Under the pieces are notes generated by a model that was not told where the DNA came from, made no database searches, and was given only the letters and a program-made list of their open reading frames with translations. From Galaxea fascicularis (Eukaryota; Cnidaria; Anthozoa; Scleractinia; Euphylliidae): 64,000 bases of DNA. Both the position numbers and the translations under genes were made by a program. The stretch spans positions 1,205,001-1,269,000 of the forward strand of contig OX419339.1 in assembly GCA_948470475.1 (NCBI GenBank). Direction: 5' to 3'. Positions 32,001-41,883 of this stretch are shown here, piece after piece (the first letter of the stretch is position 1; each line of letters starts with the position of its first letter).

Positions 32001-35000
32001 CGAATTCTGTGGAAAGAGCGTTGCCGCCGTTAGACTTGACAGGCTCCTCATCTCAGGTCGCTGAACGTTGGCGACAGTGGAAACGATCGTATCAGTATTA
32101 CATCGATGGCAAGGGAATCACGAATCCTGGTCGAAAAAAGGCTCAACTACTTCATTTGGCAGGTATGGTAGTCCAAGATATTTACGAAGATCTTCCAGAT
32201 CCCGGGCCGGTCAATGAAGCAGCGGATGATGTCTATCAAGTATGTTTACGAAAGCTGGATGCTCATTTTCGAGCCGAGGACAACGTGCCTTTTGAGCGAC
32301 ATGTTTTCCGTCAGCTTGCGCCTGCACAGGGGGAGACCGCTGACAAATTCATGGTTCGCCTTCGTAAACAAGCCCGTCATTGCAATTTTGGCGAAACTTT
32401 GAACGAAAATCTGCGAGACCAACTGATCGAGAAGCTGCCAGATGTCGAGTTGAAGAAAAAGCTGCTGGAAGTCAATAATATTACTTTGGAAGCTGCACTG
32501 GATAAAGTTCGCAAGTGGGAAGCTTCGCGTGAGCAAGCAAACCAAATGGTCACTCCAGTTCTAGAGCCAGGAGCAAGCACTAATGTGGTTGAAGAAACTT
32601 CAGGGCGTGGATTTAGAGGAAAACAGCGTAAAACATGTTTCAACTGTGGTAAAGAGGGTCACTTTGCTCAAGACGGAAATTGTCCAGCTCGAGGTCGAAA
32701 GTGTGGTAATTGCCATAAATATGGTCATTATGCTAGCTGTTGCAAAGGGGGAAGAAGCCCAAAGCCGGGAAAACAAAGCATCATCCAACAACGGGGACGC
32801 GGACAGCGACGTCATGTTCAAGGACGACAGGCCAATTTTGTGGAGGGTCCTTTTGAGAACTCAGGTGAGGATGATACGTTTGCTTTTACTATAGAAGAAC
32901 AGACATATGCTTTGTCGACGTCAGCTGAACCAGTGATCTCTGTGAGCATTGGTGGAGTCAGTATAGACATGTTGGTTGATTCAGGTTCTGCAAGCAACTT
33001 AATTAGCATGAGTACTTTATGGGAACTAAAACAGCAGGGGCTAAATGTTGAGTTACAACCGTGCACAAAGAAGTTGTATGCTTATGGGGGTAGAGAGCTT
33101 GAAGTTGAAGCTCAGTTTCAGTCGGAAGTTTCTGTTGCCAAAACAAAGATTGTGACAGATTTTATTGTGGTCAAGACAGGGCGTTGTTTGTTGGGATATG
33201 CAACCGCCACAGATCTTGGAATCCTTCATGTGGGTCCAGTGGAAACTTTCAATGCAGGAAACTGTAACACTGTTGATGACACTTTTGTTGGAGAACTCAA
33301 GGCAAAATACCCCAGTGTTTTTCAGGGAATTGGGAAACTAAAGGATTATCAGTTGAAGCTACATATTGATCCTAGTGCTACCCCAGTGGTTCAAAAGATG
33401 CGACGAGTGCCCTTTTCACTAAAAGACAAGGTAACTGCCAAGGTCAATGAACTCCTTGAAAAGGACATCATTGAAAGGGTTGATGGGCCTACAACTTGGG
33501 TTAGTCCCGTGGTTATTGTTCCAAAACCATCAGGCGATATCAGGTTATGTGTTGATATGCGAAGGGCTAATGAAGCCATTATCCGTCAGAGGTTGCCCAT
33601 ACCAACCATAGATGAAGTACTCGAGAGTCTTAACGGAAGTGCTGTCTTCTCAAAATTGGATTTGAGATGGGGTTTTCACCAGATCGAGTTGGATGCTGGG
33701 TCAAGGGATATCACTGCCTTTGCCACCCATGACGGAATATTTCGGTACAAACGTCTGAGCTTTGGTGTTAACGCTGCCCCAGAAAAGTACCAGCATATCA
33801 TCACCCAGTCAATGGCAGGCTTACAAGGTGTGGCTAACATAGCAGATGATCTTATCGTTCATGGTCGAGACACCGAAGAACATGACAAGAACCTACAGCA
33901 AGTGTTAGAGCGACTTAGTGAGAAGCAGCTGACTGTGAACGCTGACAAGTGTACATTCCGGATGAACAAAGTGGTGTTCATGGGTCTTTTACTTAGCAAG
34001 CATGGAATTGGGCCGACTGAGGAAAAAGTCAGAGCCATTGTAGAAGCAAATAAACCACAGACACCTTCAGAAGTTCGTAGCTTCTTGGGGCTTGTGGGAT
34101 TCAGTGCCAGATTTATTCCTGATTTTGCCACCACTGCAGATCCTCTTAGGAAACTTGCAAGGCAAGGAGAACCGTTCGTGTGGGGTAAGGAGCAAGAGGA
34201 ATCATTCCAGAAATTGAAAAGTCAAGTGGCAAGTGCACCAGTTTTAGCTTACTTTGATAAGCATGCGTCTACCCGTGTCGTTGCCGACGCCAGTCCAGTG
34301 GGGCTTGGAGCAGTTCTGGTGCAAGAGAGAAATGGAGAGAGTCGTGCTGTCTGTTACGCCAGCCGCAGTTTAAGTCAAGTGGAGCGCCGTTACAGCCAAA
34401 CAGAGAAGGAGGCACTAGCTTTGGTCTGGGCCTGTGAACGCTTTCACCTCTACCTGTATGGGCTCCCACAGTTTGATCTTGTTACAGATCATGAAGCACT
34501 CAAAGTCATCTATTCACGCAAGTCGAAACCTTCTGCCAGGATTGAACGCTGGGTTCTGCGTCTTCAACCCTATAACTATCAAGTCTGTTATGTCCCTTCA
34601 AGGAAGAATATAGCGGACGCCCTTTCTCGACTGACGAAAATACCTGCTTCAGATCATTCCTTGCGAGATGATGGATATGTACGAATGGTAGCTCTGCATG
34701 CTGTCCCTACTGCACTGAGAATCAGAGAGGTTGAGCGGATCTCAGCGCAGGATCCAGAGTTGCAAGCAGTCAGAAATTGCCTCATTGAAGGAAAGTGGGA
34801 CAGTGCTCCTAAGCCGTACGTGCCTGTTCGCAACGAGTTGACCTTCATCGGTCATGTAATTCTACGGGGAACAAGAATAATCGTACCCCAAGCTCTTCGC
34901 AAGGGAGTTGTCAGTCTGGCTCATGAGGGGCACCAAGGAGTCGTAAAGACAAAGGAGAGACTTCGAACGAAAGTCTGGTGGCCTGGAATGGATCGTGATG

Positions 35001-36079
35001 CAGAGAGAAGATGCTCAGAGTGTTATGGATGTCAGCTGGTAACTAAGAATGTTCCACCTCCACCAGTGAAACCAACGATGCTACCCAAACAACCATGGCA
35101 AGAAGTAGCTGTGGATCTGATGGGGCCATTGCCATCTGGAGAACACCTGTTAGTGCTCATTGATTATTACAGCCGGTGGATGGAAGTCGATATCATCCGA
35201 GCAACCTCCAGCAAAACCATTATTCATTGCCTGGATGCCCAGTTCGCGAGGCATGGAATACCTAGAGGTCTGCGTACCGACAATGGTGCCAACCTAGTGT
35301 CTCAGGAAATGGAAGAGTATCTGAAAGAAATGGGGATTGAACACCGGTACACGACACCTCTTTGGCCACGTGCCAACGGAGAAGTAGAAAGGCAAAACAG
35401 ATCGCTGTTGAAATCAGTTAGAGCAGCTCACGCCGAAGGAAAGGATTGGAGAGAAGAGTTAAACAAGTTCCTTTTGGCGTACCGGTCAACGCCGCATTTG
35501 ACTACAGGAAAGAGTCCTGCAGAGTTGCTGTTTAGAAGGAAGATTACCACTAAAATGCCTGAGCTCGTTGATATGGAAGATGAGGAAGTGGAAGTAAGTG
35601 ATCAAGGAGTGCGTGATCAAGACACCCAAAGAAAGCAGTCTAACAAAGACTATGTTGACAGGAGATTTCACGCGAGAGACCGTGAGATAAAGGAAGGAGA
35701 CACTGTTCTGTTAGAGAAGAAGAAAGAAAATAAGCTGTCACCTTCGTATGAGAAGGAACCCTATGAAGTGACGTCTCGTTACGGGGACCAAGTGGTATTG
35801 TGCTCACCACAGGGAGTTCAGTACAAGCGGAACCTTCAGCACATCAAGCCATTTCATAGGCCAGTCGAAGACAACCAGGGAACTTCAATACAAGATGCTG
35901 ATTCCCCAACTCAAACTAAGACAACTGAGTTACCGCCTGTGGAAGAGAATCCTGTACCAATGGCAGAAGCACCACCAGAGATTGTACCTCCTGCAGTATC
36001 TGCAGCTGAGCAGCCTTTGAGGAGATCTAGCAGGATCACTAAGCGTCCAAAATTGCTGAATGATTATGTTCTACATTGA
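31997..36079 (+). CDS. Gag-pol polyprotein of the Gypsy element (1360 aa)
   Basis: One uninterrupted frame encodes all functions needed for reverse transcription and integration. The ATG at 31997 (MTNSVERALPP) is preferred; the open frame extends back into the LTR from a GTG at 31964 but with no better start. Approximate residues: gag to 210; two zinc knuckles 214-250 (CFNCGKEGH with a lengthened spacer, then CGNCHKYGH); aspartic protease near 324-335 (LVDSGSASNLI); reverse transcriptase with KLDLRWGFHQIELD near 554 and NIADDLIV near 615; RNase H with VVADASPVGLGA near 761; integrase with an HHCC finger near 976-1016 and a D,D-35-E core (D near 1040, TDNG near 1095, E in GEVER near 1131). The RT active site reads IADD rather than the commoner YIDD or YLDD. 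No frameshift separates gag from pol. Confidence 0.95.
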   Translation: MTNSVERALPPLDLTGSSSQVAERWRQWKRSYQYYIDGKGITNPGRKKAQLLHLAGMVVQDIYEDLPDPGPVNEAADDVYQVCLRKLDAHFRAEDNVPFERHVFRQLAPAQGETADKFMVRLRKQARHCNFGETLNENLRDQLIEKLPDVELKKKLLEVNNITLEAALDKVRKWEASREQANQMVTPVLEPGASTNVVEETSGRGFRGKQRKTCFNCGKEGHFAQDGNCPARGRKCGNCHKYGHYASCCKGGRSPKPGKQSIIQQRGRGQRRHVQGRQANFVEGPFENSGEDDTFAFTIEEQTYALSTSAEPVISVSIGGVSIDMLVDSGSASNLISMSTLWELKQQGLNVELQPCTKKLYAYGGRELEVEAQFQSEVSVAKTKIVTDFIVVKTGRCLLGYATATDLGILHVGPVETFNAGNCNTVDDTFVGELKAKYPSVFQGIGKLKDYQLKLHIDPSATPVVQKMRRVPFSLKDKVTAKVNELLEKDIIERVDGPTTWVSPVVIVPKPSGDIRLCVDMRRANEAIIRQRLPIPTIDEVLESLNGSAVFSKLDLRWGFHQIELDAGSRDITAFATHDGIFRYKRLSFGVNAAPEKYQHIITQSMAGLQGVANIADDLIVHGRDTEEHDKNLQQVLERLSEKQLTVNADKCTFRMNKVVFMGLLLSKHGIGPTEEKVRAIVEANKPQTPSEVRSFLGLVGFSARFIPDFATTADPLRKLARQGEPFVWGKEQEESFQKLKSQVASAPVLAYFDKHASTRVVADASPVGLGAVLVQERNGESRAVCYASRSLSQVERRYSQTEKEALALVWACERFHLYLYGLPQFDLVTDHEALKVIYSRKSKPSARIERWVLRLQPYNYQVCYVPSRKNIADALSRLTKIPASDHSLRDDGYVRMVALHAVPTALRIREVERISAQDPELQAVRNCLIEGKWDSAPKPYVPVRNELTFIGHVILRGTRIIVPQALRKGVVSLAHEGHQGVVKTKERLRTKVWWPGMDRDAERRCSECYGCQLVTKNVPPPPVKPTMLPKQPWQEVAVDLMGPLPSGEHLLVLIDYYSRWMEVDIIRATSSKTIIHCLDAQFARHGIPRGLRTDNGANLVSQEMEEYLKEMGIEHRYTTPLWPRANGEVERQNRSLLKSVRAAHAEGKDWREELNKFLLAYRSTPHLTTGKSPAELLFRRKITTKMPELVDMEDEEVEVSDQGVRDQDTQRKQSNKDYVDRRFHARDREIKEGDTVLLEKKKENKLSPSYEKEPYEVTSRYGDQVVLCSPQGVQYKRNLQHIKPFHRPVEDNQGTSIQDADSPTQTKTTELPPVEENPVPMAEAPPEIVPPAVSAAEQPLRRSSRITKRPKLLNDYVLH

Positions 36080-36233
36080 ACTCAGCCAAATCTATGAACT
36101 GTCACATTTATTGTTGTGTTACTAGAGTGACATTTTGAACATTCTTGTTTGAACTTACTTTCAAACGCTTGGTTTACAGAATTGTCCGTTTGTTTAAGTT
36201 CTGTGTTATTAGCAAGTAAGCATTTAAGCGAAC

Positions 36234-36244
36234 AAAGAGAGGGA
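36234..36244 (+). promoter_or_regulatory. Polypurine tract
   Basis: AAAGAGAGGGA lies immediately before the 3' LTR, the position where plus-strand DNA synthesis is primed. Confidence 0.8.
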
Positions 36245-36390
36245 TGTAGTGTATTAGGTCAGCGGTGTCGTTCAATATAGATCCGGGAAACTAGAGAAGC
36301 AGGAGAGCGGGAAAGTGTACTGAGTGGAACCGGATTAAAGTGTATGTTTTGAGCCTTAGTGGCGTGCCTTTGTGGCTGTACTACACTACA
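36245..36390 (+). repeat. 3' LTR
   Basis: Identical in sequence and length to the 5' LTR; followed by the GAACT duplication. Confidence 0.95.
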
Positions 36391-36623
36391 GAACTGATCA
36401 ACGTACAAAAGTTTCCTGTGACATTAATTTCCAACAGCTTATTTAAAGGAGTCCACCGTTCCAGACCGTTCCTAAAATCCGCGAAACAGGCGCAAAGAAT
36501 TTTTCATGATGACCAATGACATAGTTTATCTATTAGCAAGTCAAGACAAAGTCAGGCAAGCCACGGAATCGAAGATGAACTGTGTTCACCAAACGCCTTT
36601 GAAGGCGCCAGCCATTGTCTCAT

Positions 36624-36980
36624 TAGGGAGCTTAAGAAACAATGACGGTGACGGCAGGGAAAACGTCACAAAACAACAGGCTTAATAATGAGCAAAAACA
36701 ATCGCTATGCACGTGCGTGTTACATTTTGGTACATTTCTTTGCCGTCCTCTGCAAAACAACAACGTGAAATGACCAAATTTTGGGTTTTCTCGAGAACGT
36801 GATAACTTTTTCTTTCTTTTTCTTTGCTTTAATACCATTCACAGTAATTTAGACCCTAAACAGCTCGCCAGCATTTTTCATGTTAAACAAATTGGAAAAA
36901 TCGCGATAGAGTTACAAAAACGAGAAGTTTTGAAATGACGTTTTCGTTGCCGTCGCCGTCGTCGTTTCTTAAGCTCCCTA
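36624..36980. mobile_element. MITE, ~357 bp, TIRs GGGAGCTTAAGAAAC
   Basis: The left end TAGGGAGCTTAAGAAAC is complementary to the right end GTTTCTTAAGCTCCCTA. The subterminal GACGGTGACGGCA also pairs loosely with TGCCGTCGCCGTCGTC. A related copy in the other orientation lies at 39540-39766. No coding capacity. Confidence 0.8.
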
Positions 36981-38044
36981 TGATGACTGACGATGGCGGC
37001 AGCCGTCGTCAGTCTCAATGACAGCTAGCTGGAAAGACGGGAATTTATGTGCAATCGAATCTTGATAAGAAATGTTTTTTAGTCAAACCTGAAAATCCTA
37101 CTAAGTGAAGGTCATTTTCAGTCATCTCGAAACAACTAAAGCAGCCGGAGATCATCTGTTGCCGATAATCAAGCCGTTATGATAATCAATTATACAGTAT
37201 ACAGATTCTGAAGAATAACTTAAAGCCAGCCTACATTTGATGTTGCAACTAATAACTCGCAAACACAAACTCATACTTATAATTCAGATAATAACGGAAG
37301 GCCGGGACTAACCTGCAAAGTCTTCTGATCTTTGAATTGTTGTTCCTACTGGAAGACATGACGCCGAGGACTTCAAAATAAACTTTGGATACCACAAGAA
37401 CTAATAAGCGTGACGTGTGAATCACTTCTTTTATACTGTGTTAAAAATTCACAACGTAACTTATAATAAAAAGGCTTTTGTTTTCGCCAGAGAACCACCC
37501 GCTTAACTATGCTCCGATGTCACAATCTTGCTATGTTGCTTTCGGTATTTTTTGGTAGTTGATTGTTACTTTATTTCACAATGCAGTGAGAAGACCGAAA
37601 AGCGCCCTTAATCTTGACGTGACACTGCCTAATTACATTTATTCAGTAGTGAGTGCAACGAGCAACGAGTAAGTTTTCTCAGCCAAGCAACACTAAGCAG
37701 ACTAAGCAACTAACACGTTAACGTAACCCTCTTGTCAAAATGCTTATTTATCACATTGGCGAGGTTTTCTAGAAAATTCTCTTTTGTTAAGATGTCGGCA
37801 AAAGAACTTGATGACGTTTTCTAAAGAAACAAATATCTGTAGTCTCTGGGGTCTTGCATTACGTATATGTGAAAAATTGCGAAAAAACATTGTCATGGTC
37901 AGAATTGAATATGTATTGGTTGCCCCCTGTTATAATGTACATTGTGGGTTATGCTTCTGGTTGAGCTGATGTCGGAGTATATGAAATATTAGCGAGTCGG
38001 ACTCCAGTGATGACATTTTCATCACCCAAAGCAGTTTTCTGGTA
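36981..38044. other. Intergenic, nothing firmly recognised
   Basis: A minus-strand ATG with a donor-like CAG|GTTAGT occurs at about 37320-37358, but nothing links it to a gene. Confidence 0.4.
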
Positions 38045-38128
38045 CACCTCGTTACCAGGGTCTTTCCTATTCCCGTCCCTCTCACGCTCCAGTAGACGGG
38101 AAGAAGAGAGCCCCTGGGAACGAGGTTG
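38045..38128. mobile_element. Short palindromic MITE, 84 bp
   Basis: ACCTCGTTACCAGGGTCTTT at the left pairs with GAGAGCCCCTGGGAACGAGG at the right, with a spacer of about 40 bp containing another CCGTC/GACGG pair. Confidence 0.6.
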
Positions 38129-38454
38129 CTCAAAAAAAATTTTTCGGCGGAAGAACGAACGCGGAGTGAGCCACTAAGAAATTGGGTGAGACTAGCAAGA
38201 AGGTTGAAGGACTACGACGTGGTATTCAAATAGTGACACAGAGAGATGAAAGGAAAGGAAAAGAAAACGAATTCCACAAAATACACGAAAGCGTCCGAAA
38301 GGGGAGGGCTTGGCATGAATAACAAGAGGGGAATAACTAGCAGGAATTCCATTGATGGACTTGTTTGTTATATAAAGTTGTCATCCCTATCTATGTTCAA
38401 CAAAAGGTTAAAAAAACAAAATCTTGAAGGATCCTAGGAAGCGCCTGCAATATT

Positions 38455-38899
38455 AAGGGCGATTTAGACGGTGCGATTTTTGCTTACGACGGTCGCATGC
38501 AACTTCTGTAGCGAGCACCGCTCGAGCCATGCAAAAAATCGTATACAACAATTGTCATTCACTATTACCTATACCTACGAGACCTACGAGAGTCGTGTGG
38601 TCTTAAAACATGATTCAAAATGCTACGACAAATTTTAGGCCGCGTGAGTCTGTGGTAGAGAAGTTGTAGGAGCATTCACACGGCACAACTTTGGGAAAGA
38701 TTTCCGCAGAGGTCCCTACATTAATTATACATGCATCACTCTCATACTAACCCTGTACCAAAAACGAATTGAGTTTGAGTCACAAAATGCATTTATAATT
38801 AATGTAGGGACCTCTACGGAAATCTTGCCCAACTTTGTTCTACGTTATGTCGCATACGCCAAGACATGCCCGACAAATCGTACCGTCTAAATCGCCCTT
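38455..38899. mobile_element. MITE, 445 bp, hosting a nested insertion
   Basis: Terminal inverted repeats AAGGGCGATTTAGACGGTGC / ACCGTCTAAATCGCCCTT, continued by GTCGCATGC / GTCGCATAC-type subterminal pairs. The 136-bp element at 38694-38829 interrupts it; without that element and its duplicated target the host would be about 301 bp. Confidence 0.82.
38694..38829. mobile_element. Nested MITE, 136 bp, with 8-bp target duplication
   Basis: Ends GGAAAGATTTCCGCAGAGG and CCTCTACGGAAATCTTGCC are complementary with few mismatches. CAACTTTG occurs on both sides (38686-38693 and 38830-38837), an 8-bp target-site duplication as in hAT-type transposons. The inner pair TTAATTATACATGCAT / ATGCATTTATAATTAA makes the whole element a hairpin. 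A partial relative occurs near 24750. Confidence 0.82.
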
Positions 38900-39539
38900 T
38901 AGATTGTAAACTATTTTGCTTTATCTATACCTTTCAACATATATTAACATTTTTGTCATGCTTTTTGCATACTTCATGTAATATTTTTAACTCTAGTTTC
39001 CTCCTTTTATTTTATACTATTGTCTGTGTGTGAGTACCGACGTAAACTCAGTTGTATGATCACTTTTGTTAAACTGGCTGCCTGCCCTCTTTAACTCTGT
39101 GGTTATTTCAGGTAGCCAGTGCCCTCTTTCTTTTTATAATTAAATTAATAAAATGTCTGTAATGTAGCTAAATAGGGAAAATAAAGTGTTGTTGTTGTCG
39201 CTGTAGAGGGGGGTAGCTAGAGGAGAATAACTCAGCCCCGTTCCCCCTCTTATATCACTGAGCCGTCAACAGCTTTTCAGACAGTCGGTAACTGTCAGAG
39301 GATATTAAACCGGAACAAAACAGTCGGATACGGAGGGATCGCCTTCCACTGACAGTGCGTACATTTTGATAGATATGATTCCTGAAAAGAATCATTCTCC
39401 GCTCATGAAGATGAAGAGAGTACATCCGGTTTGTAGACTGGTGACAACTAGAAATGGCGGAGTTGTTAGACGGTCATGGAGGAGTTACATTACTTCTTTA
39501 ATGCACGTGACAGTGAGTATTCCATGCAGGGAATAAATT
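38900..39539. other. Intergenic, nothing recognised
   Basis: No exon or element end could be supported here. Confidence 0.4.
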
Positions 39540-39766
39540 TACTATCGAACCGCGTGGAAAAAAAAAAGGAAAAATTTGCTGCCATGCGCTCACGCTCTCC
39601 AAGAAAACAAAATTTGGTCATTTCACGCTGTTGTTTTGCAGAGGACGGCAAAGAAATGTGCCAAAATATAAAACGCACGTGCAGAGTGATTGTTTTTGCT
39701 CATCAAACCAGTTGTTTTGTGGTGTTCTCGTTGCCGTCGTCGCCCTTGTTGCTAAAGCTCCCTCAA
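39540..39766. mobile_element. Partial MITE related to 36624-36980, opposite orientation
   Basis: AATTTGGTCATTTCACG, TTTGCAGAGGACGGCAAAGAA and a right end GTTGCTAAAGCTCCCTCA correspond to the reverse complement of the middle and left part of the 36624 copy. The left terminus is not clear. Chance open frames run through it but are not genes. Confidence 0.6.
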
Positions 39767-40506
39767 TGACCGGTTCCTTTGCGGCCGCCTGTGATAAAAT
39801 CAACGACTTGTGCGAGAGAGAAGGTGCACAATTACCCGACTCTTTCCTTGCAACCAAAGGGAGTATTTTCGGTTCCCTGGCCATAGATATCATCGTAACG
39901 TTGCTTTTTCATTTACTGAATTAACTATATAAAGGTTTTTGGAGTAATTGTGGCTTCAGTAATAACATTAACACTGCAATTTGTTTGAAAACGCAAATGT
40001 AAGCTCTTCCTGAATGAATTGTACTCCACTGGGTCCAATTATCATTACAAATTGGTGTCAGTTTTTTACTTGTTTTTTTTAAGATCTTTTTATCCCCCGA
40101 ACACACAGCAATGTTTTATTTTCAAATAGCGGGGGCAGATCAGGGCCATACGCAAATCCTTTCTATCCACACCAACAAAGTTTGATTTTATAGACTTTGC
40201 CGACTTTTATCGCCCTCTCCTTTGCCAAGGCTTCAAATCTACGCTGCTTCGTAAATCGCTGACTAAATTCTTGGAACGCCGCGATGTTATCACTGAGAAG
40301 TATGGTAGGATTGAGAGACGACACCGCTGTATCCTTTGCATTCTCGGAGACCCAGGGGCAGACAGATAGTCGGGATAGGACGAGGATCGGAACTGCAAAC
40401 GTTTGTTGTCTTTGGACGAGGATCTCAAACCTTTTCAACGAAGCGTGACATTTTCTTGACAGCTTTTTTCAACTTTCTGTCAGATTTTGAGACATGTACT
40501 TGATTT
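39767..40506. other. Intergenic; possible fragment of an old element
   Basis: A plus-strand stretch at 40196-40370 translates for about 55 codons (CQGFKSTLLRKSLTKFLERR), which could be a relic of a transposon gene. I do not recognise the family. Confidence 0.3.
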
Positions 40507-41285
40507 GTAGCACTTTCCAGCCCATATACTTTGATGGATCAATACTACCATACTTTGATACTATAATAATGGTACCAAATGAATGCCCAAACATTGGTAA
40601 ACAAGTTATGAATATTTTCTTGACATAACTGGTTACCGTAGCAACAGTATATGCTGTTGAAAACACCCCTAATTTTAGCTCCAAGTGCCTATAACTTGAA
40701 AACGAGCTCGTTGACCCCCATTTTCTATTATTGAAATGCAACTGTAACTTTTTGCAAAGTTTAAAACCTTTTTTTAAGGTGGCTTTATATCCGCACCTAA
40801 ATTTTTTTTTTTAATTTTGCAAAAAGTTACATCTTAGCATACTGGTTGCATTTCAATAATAAAAAATGGGGGTCACCGAGTTCGTTTTTGAGTTACAGGC
40901 ACTTACAGTCTTTCCCGTAAAACCGTGAACACCAGAAATGTTTTTATTGTTTCGCGACCAATCAGAAGCAACATAAAACCACAACCTAATTACCGTTACT
41001 TTTTGCGGTTTAGTTTTCTCACGTGTGATTGGCTTTTTACTTGAAACACAATAACATTCCATAGATATTTCTGGTGTTCACGGTTTTACGGGAAAGACTG
41101 TAAAGCTAAAATTAGGGGTGTTTTTAACAGGTTATACTGTCGCTATGGTAGCCTGCTATGTCAAGAAGATATTCACAATTTGTACAACAATGTTTGGGCA
41201 TTCATTTGATACAATCATTATAGTATCAACTGATAAAGTGCGGTAGTATTGATAAATCAAAGTATATGGGCTGGAAAGTGCTGCA
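40507..41285. mobile_element. Palindromic element (~580 bp) with a nested MITE in one arm
   Basis: The left arm starts GTAGCACTTTCCAGCCCATA and the right arm ends TATGGGCTGGAAAGTGCTGC. Matching segments continue inward, including CACCCCTAATTTTAGCT / AGCTAAAATTAGGGGTG and CCCCCATTTTCTATTATTG with its complement. The right arm is interrupted by the element at 40906-41100. Confidence 0.8.
40906..41100. mobile_element. Nested MITE, 195 bp, flanked by TA
   Basis: Ends CAGTCTTTCCCGTAAAACCG and CGGTTTTACGGGAAAGACTG are perfect complements, extending to about 34 bp. TA lies on each side (40904-40905 and 41101-41102), as expected for Tc1/mariner/pogo-type insertion. Removing the element and one TA restores the match between the two arms of the host palindrome. 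Confidence 0.88.
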
Positions 41286-41738
41286 AAACAGGTTTGAGCG
41301 ACCTAATTGGTTTTAATAAAATTTTTAAAGGCCTTCCAAAAACAGCATTGCTACCAATAAAAGATCATAGTATCTCCTCTTGTTGTCTTCCGGCTTTTTA
41401 TTTTATTTTCTCCCCCGCCGAAAAAAAACGCGGGTTGCCCACATCTTGAGTGACATTTCACATTTGGCTTACATGGTGGAAAAGGCGTACGATACCATAT
41501 TTTCTTAGCTATGGTGCTCCGCGTGCGCGCGCCGCTTTTACAACCATGTCAAATCACCATATGATGCTTACACTACGTATGTACGCCTATTATGTACTTA
41601 GCTTGATCTTCATTCTGACTGTGATGAAAGAAAGAGAAAACATTTGGACAAGAGATTAAGAAACGACATTCAAGTCGATACTGAAAAAATGCTCAGTGAA
41701 AAGAAATAAAATGATGAAAAACACTGTTTACAGAACAT

Positions 41739-41883
41739 GCCCCGGTGGTTCAAAGGCGGGATAGCGCTATCCACCGGATAAATATCTATCCACTGGATAG
41801 TGCAATTAGCTTTCCCAATACTTATCTGCTGGGTAGTGATTTGTCCGGTGGATAGCGCTATCCAACGTTTGAACAACCGGGGC
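41739..41883. mobile_element. Palindromic MITE, 145 bp
   Basis: GCCCCGGTGGTTCAAAGGCG at the left pairs with the right end reading TTTGAACAACCGGGGC. Both contain the palindrome GGATAGCGCTATCC. No coding capacity. Confidence 0.8.

Larger units (their letters stand above)
31837..36390 (+). mobile_element. Intact Gypsy/Ty3 LTR retrotransposon, 4554 bp
   Basis: Two identical 146-bp LTRs (31837-31982 and 36245-36390), each TGTAGTG...CACTACA, flank one long gag-pol frame, with a primer-binding-like site and a polypurine tract in the expected places. Zinc knuckles, protease, reverse transcriptase, RNase H and integrase follow in Gypsy order; there is no envelope frame. The double zinc knuckle with a CPARG linker recalls the Mag/SURL lineage, though this is a tentative assignment. 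The LTRs are unusually short. Their identity and the unbroken frame mean the insertion is young and may be competent. It lies about 10 kb upstream of the kinesin start, on the opposite strand. Confidence 0.95.
31832..36395. repeat. 5-bp target-site duplication GAACT
   Basis: GAACT lies at 31832-31836 immediately before the 5' LTR and at 36391-36395 immediately after the 3' LTR. A 5-bp duplication is the footprint of Gypsy-type integration and proves the two LTRs belong to one insertion. Confidence 0.93.

Noticed and set aside
37320..37358. Possible first exon of the kinesin gene (ATG with donor, phase-compatible with exon 2)
   Set aside because: An exon at 21605-21615 fits better: its ATG has a strong context, it restores the usual serine before VKVAV, it has an in-frame stop upstream, and it is only 76 bp from exon 2.
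40163..40438. Two overlapping minus-strand frames of 91 and 73 codons
   Set aside because: No family resemblance and a plus-strand relic overlaps them; probably an old transposon fragment.
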